A DNA stretch of 32,009 nt from Bryobacterales bacterium. Its GTDB lineage: Bacteria; Acidobacteriota; Terriglobia; Bryobacterales; UBA6623. Under the pieces are notes generated by a model. The model did no database searches. It had not been told where the DNA came from and saw nothing but the letters and a program-made list of their open reading frames with translations. The stretch lies in NCBI GenBank assembly GCA_028819235.1, contig JAPPMC010000005.1, forward strand, positions 1-32,009. Reading direction: 5' to 3'. The translations under genes were made by a program, and so were the position numbers. Below, in pieces: positions 16,424 through 26,820 of this stretch (its first letter is position 1; every line of letters starts with the position of its first letter).

Positions 16424-16533
16424 CCTACTGGGTCCGGTTGACTGAAGAGACACACTCTGCACGCTGCGCCGACATACCACGCCCTAGCGCCGGACCCCTA
16501 GGACATTGGACCGCTCCGGCAGGGGCCAAGTAG

Positions 16534-17022
16534 CTATCCGGCGGGAGCCGGAGGGTCGGCCAGCTGCTGAGAAAGGTAGATGCCGAGACCCATCTCGTCA
16601 ATCATGTGCAGCTGCGCCTCAAGCCAGTCGACATGTTCCTCCTCGTCCTTGAGGATGGTCTCGAAGAGCTCTCGCGACGCGTTGTCGCCTGCATTGACCG
16701 CATTCGTGATCGCCGTGTTGAGGATCCCGACCGCGTCGTATTCGAGGTTGACATCGTTGGTGAGGAGATCCTTCACGTTCTGGCCGATGTTTAGCGGCCT
16801 GAGCTCGCCCATGGCAGGCACGCCCTCCAAGAACAGGATGCGCTCGATCAGCACCTCCGCGTGCCGCATCTCGCCTATCGCCTGAACCTTGATGAAACTG
16901 CCGAGCTTGCCGTACCCCCAGTTCTCGCACATCTCTGCGTGAACCATGTACTGGTGGATCGCTGTGAACTCCCCTCGCAGCACTTCGTTAAGGTCTTCGA
17001 TGACTAGCGCGTCGCCCTTCAT
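16534..17022 (-). CDS. bfr: Bacterioferritin
   Basis: A 162-residue haem-type bacterioferritin, which stores iron as a 24-mer shell. All ferroxidase ligands are at canonical positions: Glu18, Glu51, His54, Glu94, Glu127 and His130. Met52, the haem axial ligand, is present in 'AIGEMRHAE'. GGAG lies five bases before the ATG at 17022. A GCCGGC-CAC-GCCGGC inverted repeat is 14 bases upstream (17036-17050), with no assigned role. No bacterioferritin-associated ferredoxin is seen nearby. Confidence 0.96.
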   Translation of the reverse strand: MKGDALVIEDLNEVLRGEFTAIHQYMVHAEMCENWGYGKLGSFIKVQAIGEMRHAEVLIERILFLEGVPAMGELRPLNIGQNVKDLLTNDVNLEYDAVGILNTAITNAVNAGDNASRELFETILKDEEEHVDWLEAQLHMIDEMGLGIYLSQQLADPPAPAG

Positions 17023-17035
17023 GGTGTCTCCGATA

Positions 17036-17050
17036 GCCGGCCACGCCGGC
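17036..17050. repeat. Short inverted repeat upstream of bfr
   Basis: GCCGGC, CAC, GCCGGC forms a possible 6-bp stem in the 5' region of the bacterioferritin transcript. It may be only a GC-rich coincidence. Confidence 0.3.
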
Positions 17051-17194
17051 CTGCCAAGGACGCATTTTGGGGACTACCTGCCCCCGCTTGTCCCTGCACT
17101 TCAATGATACCGAAGTGGCCCTTGGGGCCGGTCGGGGCGTGCTAACATCGGGATCGTCGCACGGCGAGTCCAAGCACGAAGGAGCCAAGCATTC

Positions 17195-18046
17195 ATGAAC
17201 TCTCCAACCAGGCGCTCATTCCTAGGGGCAGTGGCGGCTGCGTCCGCCGTCCCGGCCGCGGCCAGTTCGGCTGCCCGCGTGAGCGGATCCGATGCCCCGC
17301 ACCACTGGGATGATCTTCGGCTCGCTGTCGCCACCTATTCGCTGCGCAAGTTCAGCAGGACAGCCGCCATTGGGATCTGCAGGGACCTCGGCGTCAAGTA
17401 CGTCAACGTCAAGTCCTTCCACATGCCCTACTACCTGAGCGAAGAGGATCTCAAGCGCGCTCGCGCCGAATTCGAACGTGCCGGCCTTCAGATCGTGGCC
17501 GGGGGCAACATCTCCCTCCGCAGCGACGACCCGGCAGAGCTGGAGCACTACTTCAAGTACGCCGTCGCCGCCGGAATGCCGATCATGGTCTGCGCGCCGA
17601 CGCACTCCAACCTGGGCGCGATCGAAAAGCTCGCAATCAAGTACGACCGCAAGATGGCCATCCACAACCACGGCCCGGAGGACCAGTTCTACCCGGCGCC
17701 GAGCGACGTGATCAAGCGCGTCAAGGACATGGATCCGCGCATGGGGCTGTGCGTGGACGTCGGTCACGCTGTTCGCACGGGGGCCGACATCCTTGAGGAG
17801 ATCGACGGCGCTTGGGACCGGATCTACGACTTTCACGTCAAGGATCTGACCGACTTCACCGACAAGGAAAGCCGCGTGGACGTGGGCGACGGGAAGATGC
17901 CGATAGCCGCGATCTTCAAGATGCTCAAGGACCGCGGATACGCGGGCGTTGTGGGCTTGGAGTACGAGGTCGTAGCGGACCACCCGCAACTGGGGATGGC
18001 CAAGTCCTTCTCCTACATGCGCGGTGTCTTGGACGGGCAGGCCTGA
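17195..18046 (+). CDS. Tat-exported sugar phosphate isomerase/epimerase-like TIM-barrel protein
   Basis: A 283-residue protein. AAGGAG lies ten bases before ATG 17195. The start carries a Tat signal ('TRRSFLGAVAAASAVPAAASS'). The barrel belongs to the xylose-isomerase-like AP-endonuclease 2 family: 'LAVATYSLRKFSRTAAIG', 'KYVNVKSFHMPY', 'MAIHNHGPED', 'GLCVDVGHAVRTGADILEEI', 'YDFHVKDLTDF' and 'GVVGLEYEV', with the Glu/Asp/His metal site. Exported members are frequent in Acidobacteriota and Planctomycetota and probably act on sugars or inositols in the periplasm. The substrate is unknown. It is convergent with the glcF-like gene. Confidence 0.9.
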   Translation: MNSPTRRSFLGAVAAASAVPAAASSAARVSGSDAPHHWDDLRLAVATYSLRKFSRTAAIGICRDLGVKYVNVKSFHMPYYLSEEDLKRARAEFERAGLQIVAGGNISLRSDDPAELEHYFKYAVAAGMPIMVCAPTHSNLGAIEKLAIKYDRKMAIHNHGPEDQFYPAPSDVIKRVKDMDPRMGLCVDVGHAVRTGADILEEIDGAWDRIYDFHVKDLTDFTDKESRVDVGDGKMPIAAIFKMLKDRGYAGVVGLEYEVVADHPQLGMAKSFSYMRGVLDGQA

Positions 18047-18100
18047 GGAGCGACGCGTTCCGTCCGCAGAGGACGCTTCTAGGCGGGCACAGGCGCCCAT

Positions 18101-18118
18101 TGAGGGCCAATGCCCTCA
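18101..18118. terminator. Hairpin between convergent genes
   Basis: TGAGGGC, CAAT, GCCCTCA is a perfect 7-bp stem with a 4-base loop, in the 221-base region between the convergent TIM-barrel and glcF-like genes. There is no T-run. It could serve both directions. Confidence 0.4.
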
Positions 18119-18267
18119 GGACGCCCTCTTGCCGGATCTGTTCGAGATCGGCACCACTGCTCAGGACAGCAATGGCGCACTGGCAGGTGCCTTCCGCAGG
18201 ACCTCCGATCGCGCCGCCCCGTGAGGTTCACCGCGCGGGGGGTTGAATCTGTCGGGGGCGAAACAGG

Positions 18268-19608
18268 CTAGGGCACCGAGGCGATCGGCCCGGAATATGC
18301 CTGATCGAGCAACTCCACAACGTGCATTACAGGTACGTCGGGCCCGAATCGGCGTGCCCCCGCCTGCAGCTGCAGCATGCAACCGGGGTTGGCCGTGACG
18401 ATCATGTCGGCCTTGGTCGAGCCCACCATGCGCATCTTGTCCTCGAGCAGGGCCATCGACACGTCCGTGTGCTCGATGTTGTAGACTCCCGCCGATCCGC
18501 AGCAGATGTCGCTCATCGGCAGCTCGTGGAGCTCGAGGCCGGGGATAGCCCGGAACAGCTTTCTGGGAGCCTCGGCGATCTTCTGGCCGTGCAGCAGGTG
18601 GCACGAGTCTTGGTACGTGATGCGGGCGTGGCAGGGAGCGAGGTCCGCATTGAGTTCGATGGACGCCAAGAACTCGCTCACGTCCCGCATCTTGTTCGCG
18701 AACGCGCTTGCGCGGGCGTGCCACCCGGGATCGTGCTCGAACAGGTCGGGGTACTCCTTCAAAACGGAGCCACAGCCCGCCGTGTTGGTAATGATCGCGT
18801 CGAACTCTTCCCCCTCCAGCGCTGCGATGTTCCGCTGGGCTTGCTCGCGCCCGATCGACCGCAGCCCGGCGTGGACTTGGAGGGCTCCGCAGCACACTTG
18901 CCCCGCGGGCACGGTCACCTCGCACCCGTTCTTGCGTAGCACGCGCACCGTCGCTTCGTTCAGGCGGCTGAAAAAGACGTTCTGCATGCATCCGGCCAGC
19001 AGTGCAACCCGGTGCCGGGTGTCGCCTTCGGCCGGGTAGACCCTACCGATGTTGGAGAAGAAGAACGGGGACTGCGCCTTCGGCGCGAGCTGCGCCAGAT
19101 CCCCTAGCCGGCCTAGCTCTGCCAGCACTCCCGATTCGCTCAGCATTCTGGCCAGTCCGCTGCGCTGATAGAAGAGGAGCCCGTAGCCGGCGGCCTTGAG
19201 GAGAAGGGGACTGCGCAGCAGCTTGTCGTAAGCCAGCCAGCGCACCAAGCGCTCGGGCCAGCTTCGCCGGACCGAATTTTCGATCTGCGCCAGCGCGCCC
19301 TCGATCAGCCGGCCGTACTGCACTCCGGACGGGCAGGCGGTCTCGCAAGCCCGGCAGGCCAGGCACAGGCCGATGTGCTCCACGTAGTGGTCTGATACCG
19401 GGCTGCGGCCCTCGGCGACTTCGACCATTTGGTAGATGCGGCCCCGAGGGGAGTCCATCTCCACGCCAAGCTCGCGATACGTCGGGCATGCGTTGAGGCA
19501 CAGCCCGCAATGGACGCACTTGCGCAAGTCTGCTTCCTGCGGGACATCCAACGCGACCAGCGGCGGCTCTTGGGTCGGGGAAGCGCTTCCGATTCCTGCG
19601 ACGGGCAT
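18268..19608 (-). CDS. GlcF-like iron-sulfur oxidoreductase subunit
   Basis: A 446-residue protein. ATG 19608 is chosen because the open frame upstream lies inside the preceding gene. Two 4Fe-4S motifs are visible: 'CVHCGLCLNACPTYR' (Cys31, 34, 37, 41) and 'CLACRACETACPSGV'. Two CCG domains follow, with 'CCGALQVHAG' and 'CCGSAGVYNIEH'. This is the architecture of glycolate oxidase GlcF and other Fe-S partners of FAD oxidases, which pass electrons to quinone. No glcD or glcE is in the window, so the partner is unknown. The start is only five bases after the DUF1501 gene, so it belongs to that operon, which is unusual. Confidence 0.9.
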   Translation of the reverse strand: MPVAGIGSASPTQEPPLVALDVPQEADLRKCVHCGLCLNACPTYRELGVEMDSPRGRIYQMVEVAEGRSPVSDHYVEHIGLCLACRACETACPSGVQYGRLIEGALAQIENSVRRSWPERLVRWLAYDKLLRSPLLLKAAGYGLLFYQRSGLARMLSESGVLAELGRLGDLAQLAPKAQSPFFFSNIGRVYPAEGDTRHRVALLAGCMQNVFFSRLNEATVRVLRKNGCEVTVPAGQVCCGALQVHAGLRSIGREQAQRNIAALEGEEFDAIITNTAGCGSVLKEYPDLFEHDPGWHARASAFANKMRDVSEFLASIELNADLAPCHARITYQDSCHLLHGQKIAEAPRKLFRAIPGLELHELPMSDICCGSAGVYNIEHTDVSMALLEDKMRMVGSTKADMIVTANPGCMLQLQAGARRFGPDVPVMHVVELLDQAYSGPIASVP

Positions 19609-19613
19609 GGTAG

Positions 19614-21077
19614 CTAGGCGAACAGGTCGTGGTGGACGATCCCGGCCACGTCGGTCAGCCGGAAGTCCCTCCCCGAGAAGTGGTAGGTCAGCCTTTCGTG
19701 ATCCATGCCGAGCAGGTGCAGGACCGTGGCGTGGAAGTCGTGGATGTGCATGCGGTTGACCTCGGCGTGGTAGCCGATCTCGTCCGTCGCACCGTAGCGG
19801 TAGCCCTTCTTGAGGCCCGCTCCCGCCATCCAGATCGTGTAGCCGTACGGGTTGTGGTCCCGGCCATCTCCGCCTTGGCTCACCGGAGTGCGCCCGAACT
19901 CGCCGGCCCAGACAACGAGCGTGTCGTCCAGCATTCCCCGTGCCTTCAGGTCTGTCAGCAGCCCGGCGATCGGCTTGTCCACCTCCGCCGCGTTCTTGAG
20001 GTGCTTGTTGAAGAGGTCGGAGTGCTGGTCCCACTTGTAGGAGTGGGTGCACTGAACGAATCGCACGTCGCGCTCGCTCAGCCTCCGAGCCAACAGACAC
20101 TGCCAGCCGAAGTCCGCAGTGATCGGATTGTCCAGGCCGTACAGCTTCTTGGTCGCTTCGCTCTCGCTCTCGACCTCGAATGCCTCTGGGGCTTCTACCT
20201 GCATACGAAAGGCCAGCTCGAACGATTGGATTCGGGCCTCGAGGCGCGGGTCGAACCGTCGAAGCTCGGCATGCCTGCGGTTCACGTTTCGCAGCATGTC
20301 GAGCTCGTAGCGCTGGCGCTCCTGCGATAGCCCCTTGGACGCCAGATACTCGATCGGCTCACCCTGCACGTCGGAGACCTTAAGTCCGGCGTGCCCGATT
20401 GGCGTTCCCTGGAAGGACCCCGGCAAGAAGGCCGAAGACCAGTTTTTGGCTCCTCCGTGGGACAGCGCGGGTTTGATCGTGATGTAGCCCGGCAGGTTGC
20501 TGTTCTCAGTGCCCAGCCCGTAGACCACCCACGACCCCAGGCTCGGCCTGGTGAACGTGCTCGATCCTGTGAAGGTTTGCAGCAGCGCCGCACCATGATC
20601 GACGCCCTCCCCGACCATCGAGTGCACCATGCAAAGATCGTCCACCCGCTCGCGAACGCGGGGGAACAGATCGCTGACCGGGATGCCGCTCTCTCCTCCG
20701 GGCCTGAAGTCCCACAGGGGCTTCATGAGTGGACCCGGCTCTTCGTCGTCGAATGCCAGCGGGCGCTCGATCGGGAGCGGCTGGCCATGGTTGCGCTCGA
20801 GGTACGGCTTGTGCTCGAAGGTGTCGATTGAGGACGGCCCGCCGTGCATGAATAGGAAGATGATGCGCTTGGCTCGGGCCTCGAAGTGGGGCGCTCGCGG
20901 GGTGAGCGGATTGGCGGAATCGAGACTCAAGTCGGCACTCTTGGCGTTTTGCTCGAAGAGGCCGGCCAGCGCCAGCATCCCGAAGCCGCAGGCCGAGTCC
21001 CGCAGCATGCCGCGCCGCGTCATTGGCAGGGGCCCGTCCATGTGCCCGAGCCTCGTCGTTGGATCTCCCGCTCTCAT
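19614..21077 (-). CDS. Tat-exported DUF1501 protein (alkaline phosphatase/sulfatase-fold)
   Basis: A 487-residue protein. ATG 21077 has GGAG just upstream; a TTG seven codons earlier is also possible. A twin-arginine region 'TRRGMLRDSACGFGMLALAGLF' is followed by the DUF1501 domain, with 'RIIFLFMHGGPSSIDTFEHKP', 'LSHGGAKNWSSAFLPG', 'VVWAGEFGRTPVSQGGDGRDHNP' and 'DFHATVLHLLGMDHERL'. DUF1501 proteins have a phosphatase/sulfatase-like fold without the formylglycine motif, and their reaction is unknown. They are typically encoded next to PSD1/Planctomycete-cytochrome proteins, as here. The pair is thought to work at the cell surface on complex substrates; that is inference from context. Confidence 0.92.
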   Translation of the reverse strand: MRAGDPTTRLGHMDGPLPMTRRGMLRDSACGFGMLALAGLFEQNAKSADLSLDSANPLTPRAPHFEARAKRIIFLFMHGGPSSIDTFEHKPYLERNHGQPLPIERPLAFDDEEPGPLMKPLWDFRPGGESGIPVSDLFPRVRERVDDLCMVHSMVGEGVDHGAALLQTFTGSSTFTRPSLGSWVVYGLGTENSNLPGYITIKPALSHGGAKNWSSAFLPGSFQGTPIGHAGLKVSDVQGEPIEYLASKGLSQERQRYELDMLRNVNRRHAELRRFDPRLEARIQSFELAFRMQVEAPEAFEVESESEATKKLYGLDNPITADFGWQCLLARRLSERDVRFVQCTHSYKWDQHSDLFNKHLKNAAEVDKPIAGLLTDLKARGMLDDTLVVWAGEFGRTPVSQGGDGRDHNPYGYTIWMAGAGLKKGYRYGATDEIGYHAEVNRMHIHDFHATVLHLLGMDHERLTYHFSGRDFRLTDVAGIVHHDLFA

Positions 21078-21118
21078 TTGCTCCAGCCCACCTCTCAAGT
21101 TGCTCGTGCCATTCAGGA

Positions 21119-23911
<2,793 letters not shown>

Positions 23912-24205
23912 GGAGAGGCGCAAAGGAACGTCGAGGCGGGCAGGGGAGCCGCGCACTCCCATCATATGTTGCCCAGCGCCGTCCGTGGGTGCCTGGCCGA
24001 GCCTTGGGGGCTTGTGGTCCACGGCGCCGAGACCGATCCGGGGCCGGCTATGTTGTGTGTCCGATTCCCGCTTTGCCTGCGGTACGAACCGGCGCGCGAC
24101 ATTCACGCAATGAGGACCTCTGTACGCTCTTAGTCCCCGCCAAGCGCAACCGGCGGGCTTCCCGTGTGTTACTAGACACGTGGGCACGGACCGCGAGGGC
24201 GCCGT
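23912..24205. promoter_or_regulatory. Divergent regulatory region of the PSD1 operon and the ECF sigma operon
   Basis: These 294 bases hold both promoters. CGTGT (24163-24167) and ACACG (24176-24180) form an inverted repeat with an 8-base spacer about 26 bases before the sigma start. A GAACC at 24085-24089 resembles an ECF-type -35, but no matching -10 is obvious. An autoregulated ECF promoter is a guess. Confidence 0.35.
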
Positions 24206-24739
24206 TTGACCGATTCGGAAGAGTTCGAGCGCTTCGTGCGGAGGTATCAGAACATGGTCTACGGAGTCGCGATTCGGATGCTGGCCGATCCGGCCGAGGC
24301 CGAGGACGTGGCCCAGACCGTCTTCCTCCGCGCCTTCGAGCGTTTCGGGGTCCTTCGCGACCAACCGACCGTGCCGGGATGGCTGCGGACCGTCGCCACG
24401 AACCTGTGCCTGAACCACCTGACGAGGGTCCGTCCCCGTTGGCGGCAGTTCAGCGTTGGACGCTTCGACCACGGTCGGTCACGATTGTCGCCAGAGGAGA
24501 GGATGCCCGCGCCGGACGACCCCGAACGCGACGTCCTTCAGGCGGAGCAGCGTGCCGAGCTGGAACGCGCCCTGCAAGGCCTTCCCGCCCACCAGCGCGT
24601 TCCGCTCGTGCTGTTCCACTTCCAAGAACGCAGCTACCGAGAGATAGCCAAGCTCCTCGGCGTGTCGCTCTCCAAGGTCAAGACCGACATTCACCGGGGG
24701 CGGATTGCTCTACGGGCTGTCGTTGGGGGTAGCAAGTGA
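24206..24739 (+). CDS. ECF-family RNA polymerase sigma factor
   Basis: A 177-residue sigma-70 relative with only regions 2 and 4. Region 2 is 'FERFVRRYQNMVYGVAIRMLADPAEAEDVAQTVFLRAF' plus 'GWLRTVATNLCLNHL'. Region 4 is 'ALQGLPAHQRVPLVLFHFQERSYREIAKLLGVSLSKVKTDIHRGR'. The start is TTG 24206 with GAGGG seven bases upstream. It binds core RNA polymerase to direct a small regulon. It overlaps the following gene by GTGA (24736-24739), as sigma/anti-sigma pairs usually do. Confidence 0.94.
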   Translation: MTDSEEFERFVRRYQNMVYGVAIRMLADPAEAEDVAQTVFLRAFERFGVLRDQPTVPGWLRTVATNLCLNHLTRVRPRWRQFSVGRFDHGRSRLSPEERMPAPDDPERDVLQAEQRAELERALQGLPAHQRVPLVLFHFQERSYREIAKLLGVSLSKVKTDIHRGRIALRAVVGGSK

Positions 24740-25143
24740 CTCCGGTTCAGCTTGAAGCTTGGGCACGGAGAGCGCTGGCGTGCCTCGAGCCCCCGGAAGC
24801 TCCGCCGACCCTCCTGCCGAGCATCCTGGAGCGCGTGCAGACCATCCAGAGCTCTTCTTGGCACCGTCGGTCTTGGCGAGGATGGTCGACCGGGCTGCGG
24901 GTGAGTCTCGGACTCTTGTGTGTGGCGACGGCTGCCCTCGTGACCGCCGTTTGGCCGACGCTCATAGCGGCGGACGTTCCAGCATTGGCCGAGGCAGCTG
25001 TGCTCTGCCTGCGCCTGATTGCCCAAAGCGGGGCTATGTATGTGGCCGTGCCTATCGGATTGATGGTTTTGACTAGCGCGCTGTTGCTGATTGCGCTGGC
25101 GCGCGTGATTGGAGAAGGAGTGCCAAGTCATGAACGCCTGTAG
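24736..25143 (+). CDS. Small membrane protein, probable anti-sigma factor
   Basis: A 135-residue protein starting at a GTG that overlaps the sigma stop. The N-terminal ~50 residues are soluble ('VQLEAWARRALACLEPPEAPPTLLPSIL'). Two membrane helices follow ('LRVSLGLLCVATAALVTAV' and 'YVAVPIGLMVLTSALLLIALARVI'). It has no visible zinc-binding anti-sigma motif (His-x3-Cys-x2-Cys), so family assignment rests on position and membrane topology. It likely holds the sigma factor at the membrane until a signal releases it. It overlaps the next gene by 14 bases. Confidence 0.7.
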   Translation: MTPVQLEAWARRALACLEPPEAPPTLLPSILERVQTIQSSSWHRRSWRGWSTGLRVSLGLLCVATAALVTAVWPTLIAADVPALAEAAVLCLRLIAQSGAMYVAVPIGLMVLTSALLLIALARVIGEGVPSHERL

Positions 25144-26608
25144 AAGGATTGCTGTCTCGTTCGTGCTGTGCCTATTGGCCGTACCTGCGGCACTGGCTCA
25201 GGATGCCGGTGTTCCCGCCGGCTCCCGGGACAGGGCGGGAGAGGAAGTCCGGTTCGGCTCTCCCTATGAGCTCTTTGAGGGACAGCGGACTGAGGACGTG
25301 GTGGTGATGGGCGCTGCAGCGCGCATATCCGGCACGGTCCGGGGGGACGTGGTGGTCATTGGAGGGCCGCTTGAGCTCGGTGGGTCTGCGGTCGTCAACG
25401 GCGACACAGTCGTGGTGGGCGGTAGCGTGACCGTGTCCGAGGGTGCCACTGTCCGCGGCGATCTCGTGGTGGTGATGGCTTCGTACGACGCTCCGGCTGA
25501 CTTCAGTCCCGGAGGAGAACTGGTCGTCGTCTCCGGGTCGGCTAGCGCACCGTTCGCGGCTGTTTGGCAATGGATCGAGGAAGGGCCGCTGATGGGGCGG
25601 CTGATCGTGCCGGGCATCATGTGGTTCTGGTTCCTGATTGCCCTCGCAGGGCTGGTGGCGTGCGGGGTGACGCTGGTCTTCGAGAGGCCTGTACGCGACT
25701 GCTCGGCAGCGCTTGCGGCAAAGCCCATCACGAGTTTCCTGGTCGGCGGGCTTGTCACCCTGCTCTTGGGCCCGGTGACGCTGCTGCTCCTTGTCTCAGT
25801 GATCGGGATTCCGATCGTCCCGTTCGTGTGGGTTGCGTTGCTCTTGGCCGCAATCGTCGGCAATGTGGGAGTGGCCCGGTGGATCGGCGCGCGTGTGTAT
25901 GCGGAAGAGTCCCTCGGAGATCGACTCCAAGCCCTGCGGTCGGTCGCTATCGGGTTCGGAATCCTGTGCTTGGCATTCATGATTCCGGTCTTGGGTCTGG
26001 CGACTCCAATCCTGCTCGCCCCCCTTGCGCTCGGCTCCGCGACCATGGTGTGCTACACCGGGCTGCGGCGCGAGCGGGGATCGTCCGGCGGGAACGACGG
26101 CGAGTCTAACCCGGACCCGTCCCCACCAGCCAGTGCCGCGGCCCCGCCTCCTGCGGCCCGAACGGACGCGTCCGAGGGCTCGGGGAATGATGCCGGACTC
26201 GCACTCCCGCCGGCGAAAGTTGCGGCCGCCGAGCTGAATCTGGCCGGATTTCGCCGAAGGGTTGCGGCGGGGGCTCTAGACTTTATCCCGATGATCTGTT
26301 TGGGGGCCGCCGCTGGCGTGGGTGGCCGCCTGACCTTGCTGGTCTTCCTTGTGTATTGCGTCGCGATGTGGATCCTTCGCTCCTCGACTGTCGGCGGAAT
26401 GGTCTGTCGCATCCGGGTCATCCGACTGGACGGTGGGCCGATTGCGCCTTCGGATGCCGTCGTACGCGGCCTCGCAAGCGTATTCTCATTCGCCTTCCTT
26501 GGTCTGGGCTGGCTGTGGGCCGCCTGGGATGAGCGCAAGCAGGCGTGGCACGACCGGGCGGCGGGGACGATCGTGGTGTACGAGGGAGCCGGAACGGCCG
26601 CTGCGTAG
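25130..26608 (+). CDS. Exported bactofilin-like beta-repeat protein fused to membrane and RDD domains
   Basis: A 492-residue protein. ATG 25130 has AAGGAG nine bases upstream and a signal peptide ('FVLCLLAVPAALAQ'). Residues about 56-135 are a short right-handed beta-helix-like repeat: strands such as 'VVVMGAAARISGTVRGD', 'VVVIGGPLELGG' and 'TVVVGGSVTVSEGATVRGD', with a period of 17-19 residues. Such repeats occur in bactofilin/polymer-forming proteins. Several membrane helices follow (about 150-330). A Pro/Ala/Ser-rich linker leads to an RDD domain ('FRRRVAAGALDFIPMICLG' to 'WHDRAAGTIVVY'). RDD domains are membrane segments of unknown or ion-related role. Position makes it the likely effector of the sigma factor. 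Confidence 0.82.
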   Translation: MNACRRIAVSFVLCLLAVPAALAQDAGVPAGSRDRAGEEVRFGSPYELFEGQRTEDVVVMGAAARISGTVRGDVVVIGGPLELGGSAVVNGDTVVVGGSVTVSEGATVRGDLVVVMASYDAPADFSPGGELVVVSGSASAPFAAVWQWIEEGPLMGRLIVPGIMWFWFLIALAGLVACGVTLVFERPVRDCSAALAAKPITSFLVGGLVTLLLGPVTLLLLVSVIGIPIVPFVWVALLLAAIVGNVGVARWIGARVYAEESLGDRLQALRSVAIGFGILCLAFMIPVLGLATPILLAPLALGSATMVCYTGLRRERGSSGGNDGESNPDPSPPASAAAPPPAARTDASEGSGNDAGLALPPAKVAAAELNLAGFRRRVAAGALDFIPMICLGAAAGVGGRLTLLVFLVYCVAMWILRSSTVGGMVCRIRVIRLDGGPIAPSDAVVRGLASVFSFAFLGLGWLWAAWDERKQAWHDRAAGTIVVYEGAGTAAA

Positions 26609-26820
26609 GTCCCTAGCGACATCCCTATTCGCCTGCCGCTGCCCGAGGCGGGATCGCCGACGCCCGGCCCGAGGCTGTCGTTGCCGCAGACTCCGCGCAG
26701 TGCCGAGGGCATCGTCCGACATGAGCGGCCCGCGCGCCAGCAGGGTCTCCGGCTGTAGCCACACGAGAAGTCCGAGATTGGAAGCGGTCGCTAGAATGGG
26801 CGCTTCACAAGGAGGGCCTG

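Noticed and set aside
17222..18100. 292-codon minus-strand frame opposite the TIM-barrel gene
   Set aside because: It mirrors a strongly supported Tat TIM-barrel gene and has no family resemblance of its own.
19609..20100. Extended N-terminus of the GlcF-like protein
   Set aside because: It lies inside the DUF1501 gene in another frame. The Fe-S protein starts naturally at 19608.
23912..24472. N-terminal extension of the PSD1 protein
   Set aside because: The open frame continues upstream but crosses the sigma-factor gene and precedes a good signal peptide at ATG 23911.
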